64,000 nt of DNA from Schistosoma haematobium (taxonomy: Eukaryota > Platyhelminthes > Trematoda > Strigeidida > Schistosomatidae), in NCBI RefSeq assembly GCF_000699445.3, contig NC_067195.1:68940591-69004590 (forward strand), read 5' to 3'. This document shows positions 23,962-35,497 of the stretch, piece by piece (position 1 is the first letter of the stretch; each line of letters opens with the position of its first letter). A program made the translations under genes and the position numbers. The notes beneath the pieces were generated by a model. The model was given only the letters and a program-made list of their open reading frames with translations, did not search any database and was not told the DNA's origin.

Positions 23962-24310
23962 TCATGAGTTAATTGAAGCTAGAACACAATAGAAAACCTG
24001 AAAGCACTGGATGGCCGTTTCATCCTATTATGGAACTACTCAGCAATGCACATCCACGATACCGCTCGCCAGATTCAAACTCAGGACTTATCAGTCTCGC
24101 GCAAGAGCGCATAATCTCTAAACACCTGAGCTGGTCGGCATCCAGTGGCGTTAATGTCTACCTTCAACTAGTTCACGAAATTGAGTGACACATCCACCAT
24201 TGTCTTCAGTGATTTACTACCTCACAACAGATATGGTTGAACTCCACTGATCACTGCTTCACACTAGAACTTCAGGATATACCTCTTGAATCCAGTCACT
24301 AATGAGCACA
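23962..24310 (-). mobile_element. tRNA-like SINE (copy 9)
   Basis: Minus-strand copy with leader, tRNA-like part and a damaged hammerhead (core CTGAGTA; GATG for GAAA region). It shares the CAGCTCAGGTGTTTAGAGAT variant of the tRNA-like segment with copies at 26.1 and 31.0 kb. Confidence 0.87.
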
Positions 24311-26139
24311 TATTATTAATAAAATATAAATCTAAAGGTAGGATGTATATAGAGTAAATCATTTGTTTAAAATGGCACATTAGTTAATGAACTATTAACC
24401 TGATTCATTAACTACTACTGATGATTATTTTCAGTTAAATTAGAAATGTTTTAACATTGATATTAAACCTATATGTTTTCACATGTATTGTTGAATTAAA
24501 TTTGATCATAATAATCATAAAACACTATTATACATTGAAAATGATATCTTTGAAGTAGTCAACTATATATATATATATATACAATCATTAAAGTAATTAA
24601 TTTCTCCATTTTCATATATCGCACGCTTTTAACATTTATCATTTAATAGTTAAAATAAATAAGAGAGAAAAAGAAAAAAAAAAGAAAGCTGATTTTAAGA
24701 TAAATCAATTTTAATAAATCATTCAACTATGAAAATAATGAACACTTCGAAAAATATTTCCTGTCCTTTATTATAATGAATAGAGAATATTATAGTCTAT
24801 ATTGAATTTAACATAATCTCCCAAAATCCTACATTGATCATAATTATAATAATAATATTTACCAATGAATGATTATTATATGAAACTATCTATGTGTGGT
24901 TTTTATTTTGCATGATTGAATTTTTATGAATAGAAAATACATTGAAGACTTTGTACCGGATATTAAAATTCATAGATAACATTTATGATTATGATTATGA
25001 TTATTATTATTATAAAATCAATGTATTTACCAAACTCACACGCACACATAATATTGCTTTTTATTTATATCACTATTGTCTATTCTTCAACTATTACTAT
25101 TATTATGATTATTATTAGTAGTAGTAATAGTAGGGGTATTAGTATTATAGCTATTTTAGTTAACTCACTTTCCTTTCAACAGATATTAACAGTTCAGTAT
25201 TAAAATATTAGAATAAGTTTTCTATAAAAGTAATACTCAATTGACATATTTGTATTTAACATGTGTCAACAATTAGATAAATAAATAAATGAAATTGTAT
25301 GTTGTTGTTTTTTGTTTTGTTTTTTTTTTTTTGTGATTGACAGACCTGTTGATTTTCTGCTCTGTTTGTTTGTTTTGAAAAAAAAAATTTTTATTTACCT
25401 TGATTGCTATTTCACTTTTAAAAATATTTTTAGTATTTATGTTTGTCAGATTTTTGTACATTTTACATCAACATGAAAACTGACAAAAAATGCACCACCA
25501 CAACAACAACAAGAACATCAACAACGGTAATAACGATAAAAATCTACTTTAGTTGTCATACTGTAGTGAAGAACATAGGTGAGAACAATCGAATTGTATT
25601 GGGCACAAAATTACAAAGTTACTTGTTAAAATAGAAAAACCATACTGTAATACTTAATTTGCAAAATGTCCAATAATTGTCTCGAACTTCATTGTTCTTG
25701 CATTTCCATACTAATTACTTTCTATTACCGCTATTCCTTTCTTGATCTTCCCCATCTTCTGCTGCCAACCATTACATTCCTTACTCGGGTTATGTACTAC
25801 TTATATCGATGTAAGTAGCACGCACCACAATACTACTGCTTTTTCTCTCTACATTTTGCAACAAAATTCTAAATGTTGTATAAAATCAACTATTGTTTAG
25901 TGTTTTGTTGATTTTATTTTATAAATTGATTGAAATGATCACGAAATAAAGGAATTGGATTTAGTTACATATAAGTTTATGCTAAATATCCGTTTTACGT
26001 TAATTGAATTTAGTTGTGATTAACTTATTCCAGATTTAATGTACACGTTATTTTGTTGACGATTACTATTAGCTAATCATATAATCTTTTTATTTGAAAC
26101 ATGGCCAAATTTTTACATAGAATTGAAATTATTATTATT
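24311..26139. other. Anonymous A+T-rich DNA
   Basis: Simple repeats include (TA)n at 24566-24582, ATT/TTA-rich triplet stretches at 24985-25130 and CAA-type triplets at 25495-25525. The open frames here are products of these low-complexity runs. Confidence 0.6.
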
Positions 26140-26556
26140 GAAATTACTATAATATACACGAACAACCCTTCTGATATTTATTAACATATGCTCACTAGTG
26201 ACTGATTTCAAGAGGTATTTCCTACAGTTCTAGTGAGAAGCAGTGACCAATGGAGTTCAACCATGTCTGTTGTGAGATAGTAAATCACTGACGACAATGG
26301 TGGATGTGTCACTCAATTTCGTGGACTAGTTGTAGTTCAACATTAACGCCACTGGATGCCGACCAGCTCAGGTGTTTAGAGATTATGCGCTCTTGCGCGA
26401 GACTGATAAGTCCTGAGTTTGAATCTCGCGGAAGCGGTATCGTGGATGTGCATTGCTGAGTAGTCCTACAATAGGACGAAATGGCCATCCAGTGCTTCCA
26501 AACTTTATATGGTGGTTTGGCTTCAATTTACTCATGCTCTCAACTATTAAATTGTC
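26140..26556 (+). mobile_element. tRNA-like SINE (copy 10), near-identical to copy 13
   Basis: Complete unit with leader, tRNA-like segment, hammerhead relic (CTGAGTA core) and 3' end. From about 26340 to 26553 I see no difference from 31211-31418, while the first 200 bases differ at about six positions. Confidence 0.88.
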
Positions 26557-27262
26557 TAATTGTTTATTTTTTGCTTCATTCATATTGTTCACAATGTATT
26601 GAATATTTTTTTGTTTCAGAATGATATAAAATCAGGCAATTAAAAAAGGTCTAATCATAAGTTGATGTAAATTAACTAAGAATTGTGAGAGAAAAATGAT
26701 TCTACAACTAGATAATAGATGTACCATATAATTTTGTGAATATATATACTCACTTTACAATAGGACATAATTCGCCTACTGTTCAATCACGTGAAGATAG
26801 AAAGTTATTCCAATGACAATATACAAACTATAAAATGCTACGTCATAAAAATTTCTTTTTAAATGACCCTTATTTTTATGAATTTTACTTAGAAATAGGA
26901 AATATATCTTCATTCATTAAATTGAATAAATATTTAGTCTCCATGAATGCTTTCTGAAATAAACATAACATAAACGTAACATTAAAGTGATTAATTTTAT
27001 AAGATAATTAATCACTTCCGTTTTTCTAATGAGAATAAAAGAATATAATGAATTAATTCTATATTTTGCATTTCAATCAAATGTTTAACATACTACTACC
27101 AGCATCTTCTACACCTACATATGTGAAGTGAGTGTAAATAAAGTTTTTTTAAAGAAGAATAATAAATTATATCATATTCTTTCCTATAGTAGTTTATGGC
27201 TTACTGACTTAAACAATGCATAATATATGAATCAAGAAAATGAAAACATTTATTTCTTTCAA
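26557..27262. other. Anonymous DNA
   Basis: Nothing recognised. Confidence 0.5.
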
Positions 27263-27621
27263 TAGTTAAGATCATGGGTCAGTTGAAGCTAGAACAACAT
27301 GGAAAACCTGGAAGCACTGTACGGCCGTTCCGTTCTATTGTGAGACTACTCAGCAATGCACATCCATGACCTCGCCCCCTGCGAGACTCGAACCCAGGAC
27401 CTACTGATTTCGCGTGCGAGCACTTAACCACTAGACCACTGAGCCGGCATCCAACGGTGTTAATGTCTAACTTCAACTAATCTACGAAATTGAGTGACAC
27501 ATCCACCATTGTCTTCAGTGAGTTACTATCTCACAACAGACACGGTTGAACTCCACTTGTCACCACTTCACACTAGAACTCCAGAATATACCTCTTGAAG
27601 CCAGTCACTAGTTAGCATATT
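27263..27621 (-). mobile_element. tRNA-like SINE (copy 11)
   Basis: Minus-strand complete unit, with A-box-like TGGTCTAGTGGTTAAGTGC and B box GGTTCGAGTC. The hammerhead core is CTGAGTA and the GAAA position reads GGAA, so the ribozyme is inactive by sequence. Confidence 0.87.
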
Positions 27622-28977
27622 TCTTTGTCAAAATTATTTCGTTTATTTTTTTGTGTTGTTGAAATGTTTTCAAACACTTTTGACAGAGAAAAGTATCTTT
27701 CCGTAATATGTTTTGTTAATTGAAATATGATTTCATAAGATACGGTGGTTAATAACATAAGGAATAATGGAACTGAAGTTTATATACTGACTGCATAGAA
27801 CCAGCATCGCACAGTCGTAAATATTAGGAAAGATCTAAAACGATCGTAACTAGTTATCACATGGACAATTATTATTCCATATACTGATTATTGAAGAGTG
27901 ACGAGTAGTGTTTCAAGCCGCCTAACATCTATACATGATACATGTAATGTCTTCTGGAACATGATGTATGTAATTCAATCACTAGCAAACGTTCAATAAA
28001 CGCAACACTGATTACTTCACAGTAATTAACCAGTTTGGTGTCGTACACTAAAACAATCCGTTATAAACAAGTGAGAATATTGCTCATTTATCAAATAGTG
28101 TGAACGAACTTCTTACAAACATTTCAATTCAATACTTTGAAAGGTGAATATATACTTAACAAACCATTAAACTAATTCGTTATTTCGACATATTAGTACT
28201 TTCTGACTACAGCGCAAGCCCTAACTCTGCGTATACACAGTTTTCCAAAAATATTAATAAATAACCATTACTATGATTATGACATAAATAACATAATATT
28301 AACTTCCACTTCGAATTTGCGGAGGTAGATGTATTTTGTGTTTCACATCACGAAGTGATTTTATTGACACGACAATCTAAACCAGGTGGCAATGAATAAT
28401 TACTCCGTTATAATATCAGATCCCTTAGTAAAACTCGTCCAAGACCATACCGGAGACCTCTGAGACTACAGTCAAACTCCGAACCTGTAGACTACTTTTA
28501 TGTATCTAACGGCTTACACGTTTGATTTAAATCATTCCACAACATTTCGTAACCGTCTTCCAGTGTCGGTGGCAGGTTCGACGTAAATGAAATCGACTGC
28601 CTACGGCTTCTCATTGTAACTTTGTGAACTACTCCTTGCATTTAGTTCCCAGTTAGTAAGCGATTATAAATTAATTCAGGGTTTTATGAAGATTGTGGAC
28701 CTACACGGTTTAAACAAAGGGTTGATTTTAATCGACTAGACGTGAAAAACCAAGTCAAACATAAGGCAACAACATATATAGTACGCATTAACACAAATAG
28801 CCATTTTACGAAAAAATTTGTTTGTAGACTACGTTTATTCAGCAAGATAAAACTTAACAAATAGTTGAAAGTGACATTTTTAAATAAATAATTAAATGAA
28901 AGCTTATTCTACTAAGGGAGGGGGAGGAAAGTTGCGACGTTGTAAAGATATTTTTTGTCAAGATCGCATCGCACGAA
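27622..28977. other. Anonymous DNA
   Basis: No gene or repeat family recognised. Composition from 28300 to 28700 is less A+T-rich than the surroundings, without an open frame. Confidence 0.45.
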
Positions 28978-29050
28978 ATGACGGTCCCGGATGCACACTG
29001 ATGAGGAGTTCCATTTTTGGACGAAAAAGCCGTAGTGTTTACTAGTTTCA
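28978..29050 (+). mobile_element. Hammerhead-containing SINE remnant (copy 12)
   Basis: GGATGCACACTGATGAGGAG, then a GGACGAAA-like segment and GCCGTAGTGTTT resemble the SINE hammerhead region, without a visible tRNA-like head. Stem III and stem I no longer pair well. Confidence 0.5.
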
Positions 29051-29518
29051 AATAGTTGTTAAACTAAAACCACTCTATTATGTACATTTATGAGTAAGTA
29101 TTTCTGATTTATATGACTGTCAATTAAACAACAGATCTTGCTGATTATAAGATTTTTTTATTAAGGATAAGATTTTTTAATCAGATATAGTGTTTTTAAA
29201 TTCTAAGGTACTGACATTGTAAAAGCGTAAATCTGTGTATTAGAATATAGTTTCGTTTTTCCATATGTGGTAATAAACCATGGTTAGAAGTCTGTTAAAA
29301 TGGGTTGTATGTAATGCCATTAAAATACAACTAGATAAAATGTTTATAATCAAAGAACAAAAATTAGGACCAACAAAATACCTTATTCCGGTAATTATAG
29401 AATGTGTTAATAATGTCGTAAGAGTCATTTTTGCTGACTATTTATTTACTCATGTTTGCAAAATTTACCGTACTCAATGCACTAAAATTTTCACCAGGTT
29501 TTATTTTTTTGTTAACCG

Positions 29519-30185
29519 CCACGTTACGAACAGGCTGGATTCTGTAAGGAACGGTTGTGTACAGACCAAATCGTAACACTATGGATCATCGTTGAACAAT
29601 TAATTGAATGGAATTTGTCGCTATACACCAACTTCCTTGACTATGAGAAAATATTCCACAGTGTGGATAGGAGAACATTATGGAAACTTCTTCGACACTA
29701 TGGAGTGAGTAGATGAGAAAATCGTCAACATCATCCGGAATTCATGCGACGGATTACGCTTCAAATTGGTGCATGGAGAACAGCTGACAGACACATTCCA
29801 AGTGAAGACCATAGTCAGACAATGCGGCTTACTCCCCTAGTTGTTGACTGGATTATGAAGACCTGAACATCTGATGTCAAGCACGGAATGTAAAGGATAG
29901 CTTGGATGAGACTAGATGATTTAGACTTGGAAAAAAGCAAAGTCCTCAAATACAAAACGGAGAAAACCAAACTAATCTCTCTCCATGGAGAAACTCTGAA
30001 ATATTTGAAATCTTTCACGTATCTGGTCAGCTACATCATCAATGAACAAGGAGGATTGTATGCAGACGTAAAGGAAGAGATTGGCAAAGGAAGGACAGTA
30101 TTTCTACAGTTGAACAACATGCAACTGAAAACAACTTTCAACTAATATCAATACGAACGTTAAGACAGTTCTACTGTACGGAGTG
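29519..30185 (+). pseudogene. Non-LTR retrotransposon RT fragment, heavily decayed
   Basis: Pieces of the reverse transcriptase are spread over three frames: EQAGFCKERLCTDQIVTLW, NFLDYEKIFHSVDRRTLWKLL (motif A region with the FDSVDR-type core), then LDDLDLEKSKVLKYKTEKTK, and SYIINEQGG with DVKEEIGKGRT (29906-30110). Between them there are stops and deletions, including loss of the YADD motif. It belongs to the same group as the 22.5 and 54.5 kb copies. Confidence 0.82.
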
Positions 30186-30329
30186 TATCAACACTAAGAA
30201 CTATTTAATAACTGCACATGGAATATTACAACTTCGATTTATTATTACTTTTAATTTGCATTCCATATCGTTAAAGCAGGGCTACTTAACTTTGAACTAT
30301 TTATTTAATAGATAAATACTATAAGCAGA

Positions 30330-30465
30330 AATAGAAGGTGAGTAGCGATCGGGATCAGGACGCGTGCTTCGTCTTATTTTTGACTTGTCAGCTAGCTGTA
30401 CCTGCAGTCCTAAACATCAATGAGCAGATTCAAACAATTAATACAAATGAATTAAACACATACGA
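30330..30465 (-). mobile_element. Sm-alpha fragment with mutated hammerhead
   Basis: Minus-strand piece containing CAGCTAGCTGACAAGTC, a ribozyme core changed from CTGACGA to CTGACAA, and GACGAAGCACGCGTCC. The 3' flank (CAGTCCTAAACATCAATG) matches the other Sm-alpha units. Confidence 0.7.
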
Positions 30466-30973
30466 AATTGATATTTCTTTCAAAAATTAGTAATTAACAT
30501 TATTCAAAAGAAGATTATTCAACTTCTACTCCTTAAAATAAAACAATTCGGATAAACCTGATATTATAAAACTAGTACCAACTATTCTTATCATAGTTTC
30601 ATAACATTCTTGGAATTAAAAAGAAATAAGATACTCTATAGAAAAAGAGAATTTCTGAAATATACTTTTTCTAACAGTTAGATATATAACTCTGTAGTTT
30701 AATCTAAGTAAAATCCCTTTAGTTTCTAGATCTATGGTAAATATATGAAAAATTCATTATCAATTAAACTTAAGTCTGTAGCATAACATTTGAACCTAAT
30801 CAATCTAGACACTTAGTGAAAATCAACAAAAACATTTTCGTATAATGGAAATTTGAAATTATTTTTAAAGTTTATTATTGAACGTTAGTTGATAAGCGGA
30901 GATAACATTGAACATAATGAATGTACATGGTCATTTAATTCACAATAGTTAGATTAAAACAATAAATTCAAAT

Positions 30974-31424
30974 GTGGTCTAGCTTCAACTGACTCATGAT
31001 CTCATCTATTAAAATTACTATAATATACACAAACAACCCTTCTGATATTTATCAACATATGCTCACTGGTGACTGATTTCAAGAGGTATTTCCTGCAGTT
31101 CTAGTGTGAAGCAGTGACCAATGGAGTTCAACCATGTCTGTTGTGAGATAGTAAATCACTGACGACAATGGTGAATGTGTCACTCAATTTCGTGGACTAG
31201 TTGTAGTTCAACATTAACGCCACTGGATGCCGACCAGCTCAGGTGTTTAGAGATTATGCGCTCTTGCGCGAGACTGATAAGTCCTGAGTTTGAATCTCGC
31301 GGAAGCGGTATCGTGGATGTGCATTGCTGAGTAGTCCTACAATAGGACGAAATGGCCATCCAGTGCTTCCAAACTTTATATGGTGGTTTGGCTTCAATTT
31401 ACTCATGCTCTCAACTATTAAAAT
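30974..31424 (+). mobile_element. tRNA-like SINE (copy 13) with repeated ends
   Basis: The unit begins and ends with the same sequence: GTGGTCTAGCTTCAACTGAC and about 25 more bases at 30974-31015 recur at 31383-31420. That makes the copy longer than one unit, as expected if the template was a tandem or circular RNA. The core of the ribozyme relic is CTGAGTA. Confidence 0.86.
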
Positions 31425-31466
31425 TCAAATTATTAGGTAAAACGCATTCTGAATTCAAAGGATTTC

Positions 31467-31766
31467 TTGTCAGCTAACTGTAATTTTAGTAAAAGTATGT
31501 TTGGATGTGTACCTAAAGTGTTGCAAAAACAAATAATATCAAATGACACATTAAGAGTAGATGATGAATATCCATCGTCTTCTTTTGCCAAAAATATAGT
31601 TCAATCAGGTCATAAGACTGATCTTCTTTCAGCTTCCGGGGTGTTATACAAAAGTGATCAAGGGCGTATACTAAAGTTTGTTGAAGCTTTAACCATAAGA
31701 AAATCGACACACCTTGTATGTGTTCAAAAACAGTTTATTGTCACGTTTAATCTACCCTGGTTATAA
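31467..31766 (+). pseudogene. Penelope-like endonuclease, C-terminal half
   Basis: The frame contains SSFAKNIVQSGHKTDLLSAS, GRILKFVEALTIRKS and LVCVQKQFIVTFNLPW. This is the end of a Penelope-like GIY-YIG domain: the histidine helix (SGHK), the conserved glutamate in EALTI and the closing C-Q-K. The first half with the YIG motif is missing, so the copy is truncated. It is followed directly by the LTR-like block. Confidence 0.65.
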
Positions 31767-31795
31767 TGTTTCATTATCCAGAGTGGTGAGTATCT

Positions 31796-32290
31796 GTTAT
31801 GTCCCGATAAGCATAATGGATGACAACGTTTGCGATCCATTTATGGACTAATACTATGTGTACATTTTTATCGTATAACTGTTAAATAACTAAACTATTC
31901 ATATTCATACCCCTCTTATTATGAGCGTTATTTTGACCTATGAACTAATATTTTACGATTTACCATTCTTGAATTATTCGCTGTCTATTAATTACTATCA
32001 CCCACATCCACAGCCACAGCCACGTTTGGCTAAATCTCGTACAAATGTTGTTTTCCATTTAATGGTACGATGTGATCTGTCTGGTTGGTATATAAACCCA
32101 GTTTGCTTGAAATAAATGATTCATATCGCAGAGGCTGAAACTCGTGTTCTGGACTTAACTGGTTGGGCTAGGCAGGAAGTAGGACCAATAAGGACTCTAG
32201 ACTACTCGTACCTATTTTATGCGCATTGGTCCAATCGATAATTCAGTGCTCTGTAATTGACGGTATCATTACGTTATACAGTAGCAGGGC
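31796..32290 (+). mobile_element. LTR-like block with TATA and poly(A) signals
   Basis: TGTTATGTCCCG starts a block with a TATATAAA box at 32088-32096, an AATAAA signal at 32111-32116 and a less A+T-rich R/U5-like part after it. The order is that of a retroelement long terminal repeat or Penelope pseudo-LTR. AGTATC occurs on both sides (about 31789 and 32312) but may be chance. The right end is not fixed. Confidence 0.45.
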
Positions 32291-33983
32291 GCACAGGCCA
32301 GAAGTTATAAAAGTATCACATTATTTCTAAGATTTTTTTTTCAATTATCTTTATTTCCTGTTAATACTTATTTGTCTAGCTGACCATTGAATATTCTATA
32401 TATAAACGTTCTTAAGAAGGATGTGTATGCGATAAGATTGTGCAAAATATGTTGCATTATATATATTTCTCATAAATTTCTCATAACCAAAGAGGTATAT
32501 ACATTAGTAACAAGCAGAAATATTAAAAATAAATCGGGTTGTAAAATTCTCACTCATCAATATATTCTATGACATAATCATAACAGAAAACTAACATTAA
32601 AAAAGTACCTATCTAATTTCAACCTCATGATTGGATTTACAATATTAAAAAAACATTGTATAGATTATGCATAATTCAGACTTAACAAATAGGCTATTGA
32701 CTCATATCTTTATGATAAATTATTCTATATTCCTAGAAAAAAATATAATCAAGAGTTGTTAATGTCTTTTTTCTAACAACTGACATACTACTTCCTGAAC
32801 TAATGAAATATCAGATTCATCTATCTGATTTTGGTGATTGTTACGACAATGACAGTGACAATCAACAACAACAAAAACAAGTGTATTTTCCACTCATTAA
32901 TGTTGTTGCCAAAATGAAATATGAAAAATAGTCAATCTATTGTTGTATTCTATAGTTTAAATAATAAAAATATATATTAGGTTTTTAAATAATTGAGGGT
33001 TTAGTTTAGCTACTTAATTACTCATAAGTAGCCAATTGCTTTATACATAAATATTTAATGGATTACTTCATATGAACATTTTTATTTATATATGAGATTA
33101 CTTTACACTTTATTAGTATGATCAGTAAAACTGTCTGTAAAGTGAGAACGTATTGATTCTATATAGCATATATTATGAAATATAGGTCTATCGAATAGAA
33201 CATTCTTGCTGAAACAAATACAGTGATGCTTCAACCTTAACTTGGATTGACTACCTTATATTCGATGAAATGATCAGTCACATGAAGAACATAACAGAAT
33301 GAGCAACAACTTTGAATATTGATTATCAAATAAGATGTAAAGAGTTATTACTCAAATCTGATCAATAATTCAGTATATTAGGTATTTACGATATAAATGT
33401 AGTGGCATTTCGATGTAATGAGATCTTCTATCATTGCTTCCTATGATCACAACCAAAGAGATGCTGCTTATGTTGATTATCCAAAAACAATACGATTTTT
33501 TTTCACCCAGTGACATATCTACGGGTGTAAGGAGTAGAAATATCACTGGAAAGTTTTTGAATTCATTGTTTGTCATATAAATGAGAATTTGTTACTATTT
33601 ATTACAAATCTGCTTAACAGTATGAGAATTCCATTTATAAAGTGGTAAGCTGTTTGATATTCAGTTCAGGTTTTTTTTAGAAAAACAAACAAGCTTTCTA
33701 GAAGACAAGGTTTACCATTATTTCAAGTGAATGGAATGTTGTTGTTTTTTCGGAAGAAACTAAATGAAATTGTTTTAATAATTCAAATACTGATCATGTA
33801 CAATGTGCATAATGACTACTGTTTCAGTGTCTGAGATGATTTAATATAATGATGAATTTTACATGTATAGAAAAAAGCACTTTTTCTTCTTTAATCATTT
33901 GAAGTGGATTAACAACTGTTGTAAGTATAAGAATCGGAAATGGTTGATAACGAAAAATAAAATGATTGTTGAATAAAACTATA
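32291..33983. other. Anonymous A+T-rich DNA
   Basis: I see no gene or family repeat. CAA-type triplets occur at 32860-32880. Confidence 0.5.
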
Positions 33984-34304
33984 AGATTCTCGTCAGCTGC
34001 TTACAACCTGTGATATTTAAAAATCATAATTACACAATGGGTTTAAATTGCTTACATCAGAGAGTTTGTCTGAAAGTTATATTGAAGAAATATTCGTAAA
34101 ATATATCATAGGTGTAAATGAAATTAATAGACTGAATATTGTAAATATATTCCTAATGTTCAGTCTATAATTTAAACTACACCCATGACATACTGTACGA
34201 ATATGTCTTCAATATAACTTCCAATTAAAACCCTCATGTAATTTAAAACCCATTATGTTATTATGATTTTTAAATCTCACAGATTGTAAGCAGCTGACGA
34301 GAAC
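33984..34304. mobile_element. Fold-back (palindromic) element
   Basis: Two arms of about 150 bases are reverse complements, separated by only about 15 bases (GTAAATATATTCCT). The outer ends read TTCTCGTCAGCTGCTTACAA and its complement. The arms match at roughly nine in ten positions, so the insertion is not very old. There is no coding capacity. It looks like a MITE or fold-back transposon of unknown superfamily. Confidence 0.8.
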
Positions 34305-34610
34305 CTAAGAAATAAAATGAATTCATGCTATACTGCTAGAATCTTTGTTCTTGCTCTTTTCAAAATGATAAAAGGAACTATGTGTATAAAACTATAAGAA
34401 TCATTTTATTATGATTCTCGATAAGTAGTTCTAATCATCAATTTAACTCAATATAAATCTTTATTGTAGTAACAAAATCATAAATGTTCATTCATATTCT
34501 TCATCCATTGCATAAAATACTATCATTTAAAACAAAGTTTACAAATATCATCTACATAGTACAATAGTACAATAGTATAATAACAGTACTAATCAACAGA
34601 ATAAACTAAC

Positions 34611-34791
34611 TTAGTCGAATTTCCTTCTTTGTTCGTATTAAATGTTCTTGATTACATTTGTTTGTATTAAAAATTTCAGAAATTCTATTAGATTGATCAA
34701 AACACAATGATGTAGCGAAAACGTTCTTCATTTCAATGAACATTATTAAATAAATAATCATAATAATTGATAAATGTTCTTTCAACATCAT
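34611..34791 (-). CDS. Possible first exon encoding a secreted protein
   Basis: A minus-strand frame starts at ATG 34789-34791 and reads MMLKEHLSIIMIIYLIMF, a short charged start plus hydrophobic core, then MKNVFA-TS as a plausible signal-peptidase site. Two cysteines follow (SLCFDQ and NKCNQE). A possible splice donor GTTAGT lies at 34610-34605, leaving phase 1; the frame closes at a TAG that overlaps it. Schistosomes have many secreted genes built from small exons, so a first exon is plausible, but an isolated 181-base frame may be chance. Confidence 0.3.
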
Positions 34792-34949
34792 GTCAAGCAG
34801 TTTGATACAATTTGCCCATGGAATATTTCATGAATTCATATGGATTATTGATACCTGTTAAAGAATAAATAAATGTGAAATTGTATTATTGTATTTGGTT
34901 TGTGAATAAATAAAAAAACTTTCAGAATGTGAATTTGTGAAGATTATAG

Positions 34950-35030
34950 TAATTTCAATAGTTGAATTCATGAATCGATCTAAGCTAGACCATCATTTAG
35001 AACCTGAAAATATTGAACGATCCTATAGCT
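34950..35030 (-). mobile_element. tRNA-like SINE, 3' fragment
   Basis: GTTGAATTCATGAATCGATC, then AAGCTAGACCATCATTTAGA is the reverse complement of the SINE 3' end. The hammerhead part is nearly gone. Confidence 0.65.
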
Positions 35031-35246
35031 GTGAACCACATATAGAGGAATTCAGACACTTCAGTTCTATCTGAAGTTTGTGCTGATGATGTCGTTGAGA
35101 AGAACGATGAAAGCTCCACGACCAAAACATCCAGCTCAGAGAACAAAACTCCATCAAAATCATCCACCTGAACTACAAATCTTCTCCACCATATTTATTC
35201 TGATAACTGTAACAATGATCTATATTTTTGGAAACTGGAAAATTTT
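35031..35246. other. Unassigned less A+T-rich block
   Basis: About 150 bases with GATGATGTCGTTGAGAAGAA and CATCCAGCTCAGAGAACAAA look like retroelement sequence by composition. The plus frame 35080-35286 has no recognised motif. Confidence 0.4.
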
Positions 35247-35497
35247 AGCGATATTTATTTATTTATTTATTTATTTGAACACATAAATATTGCTACAAGA
35301 GAGAGCCAATATATATGCGCCACACAAAACAATGAGAACTTGAAGAGAAAGAAAAAAAAAGATAAGGAGCGTGAAAAAAAAGGAACAATAACGAAGAGGT
35401 TGGTGTAAGGTAGTGTAGTAATGATAATAGTAATAATGAGGGAACGGAAAGGTACAATCGGAAGAAATCTTTCAGTTAAGGGAGACACAACCACTTT

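Noticed and set aside
24985..25203. Isoleucine-rich open frame as a membrane protein
   Set aside because: It is a translation of ATT/TTA-rich simple sequence.
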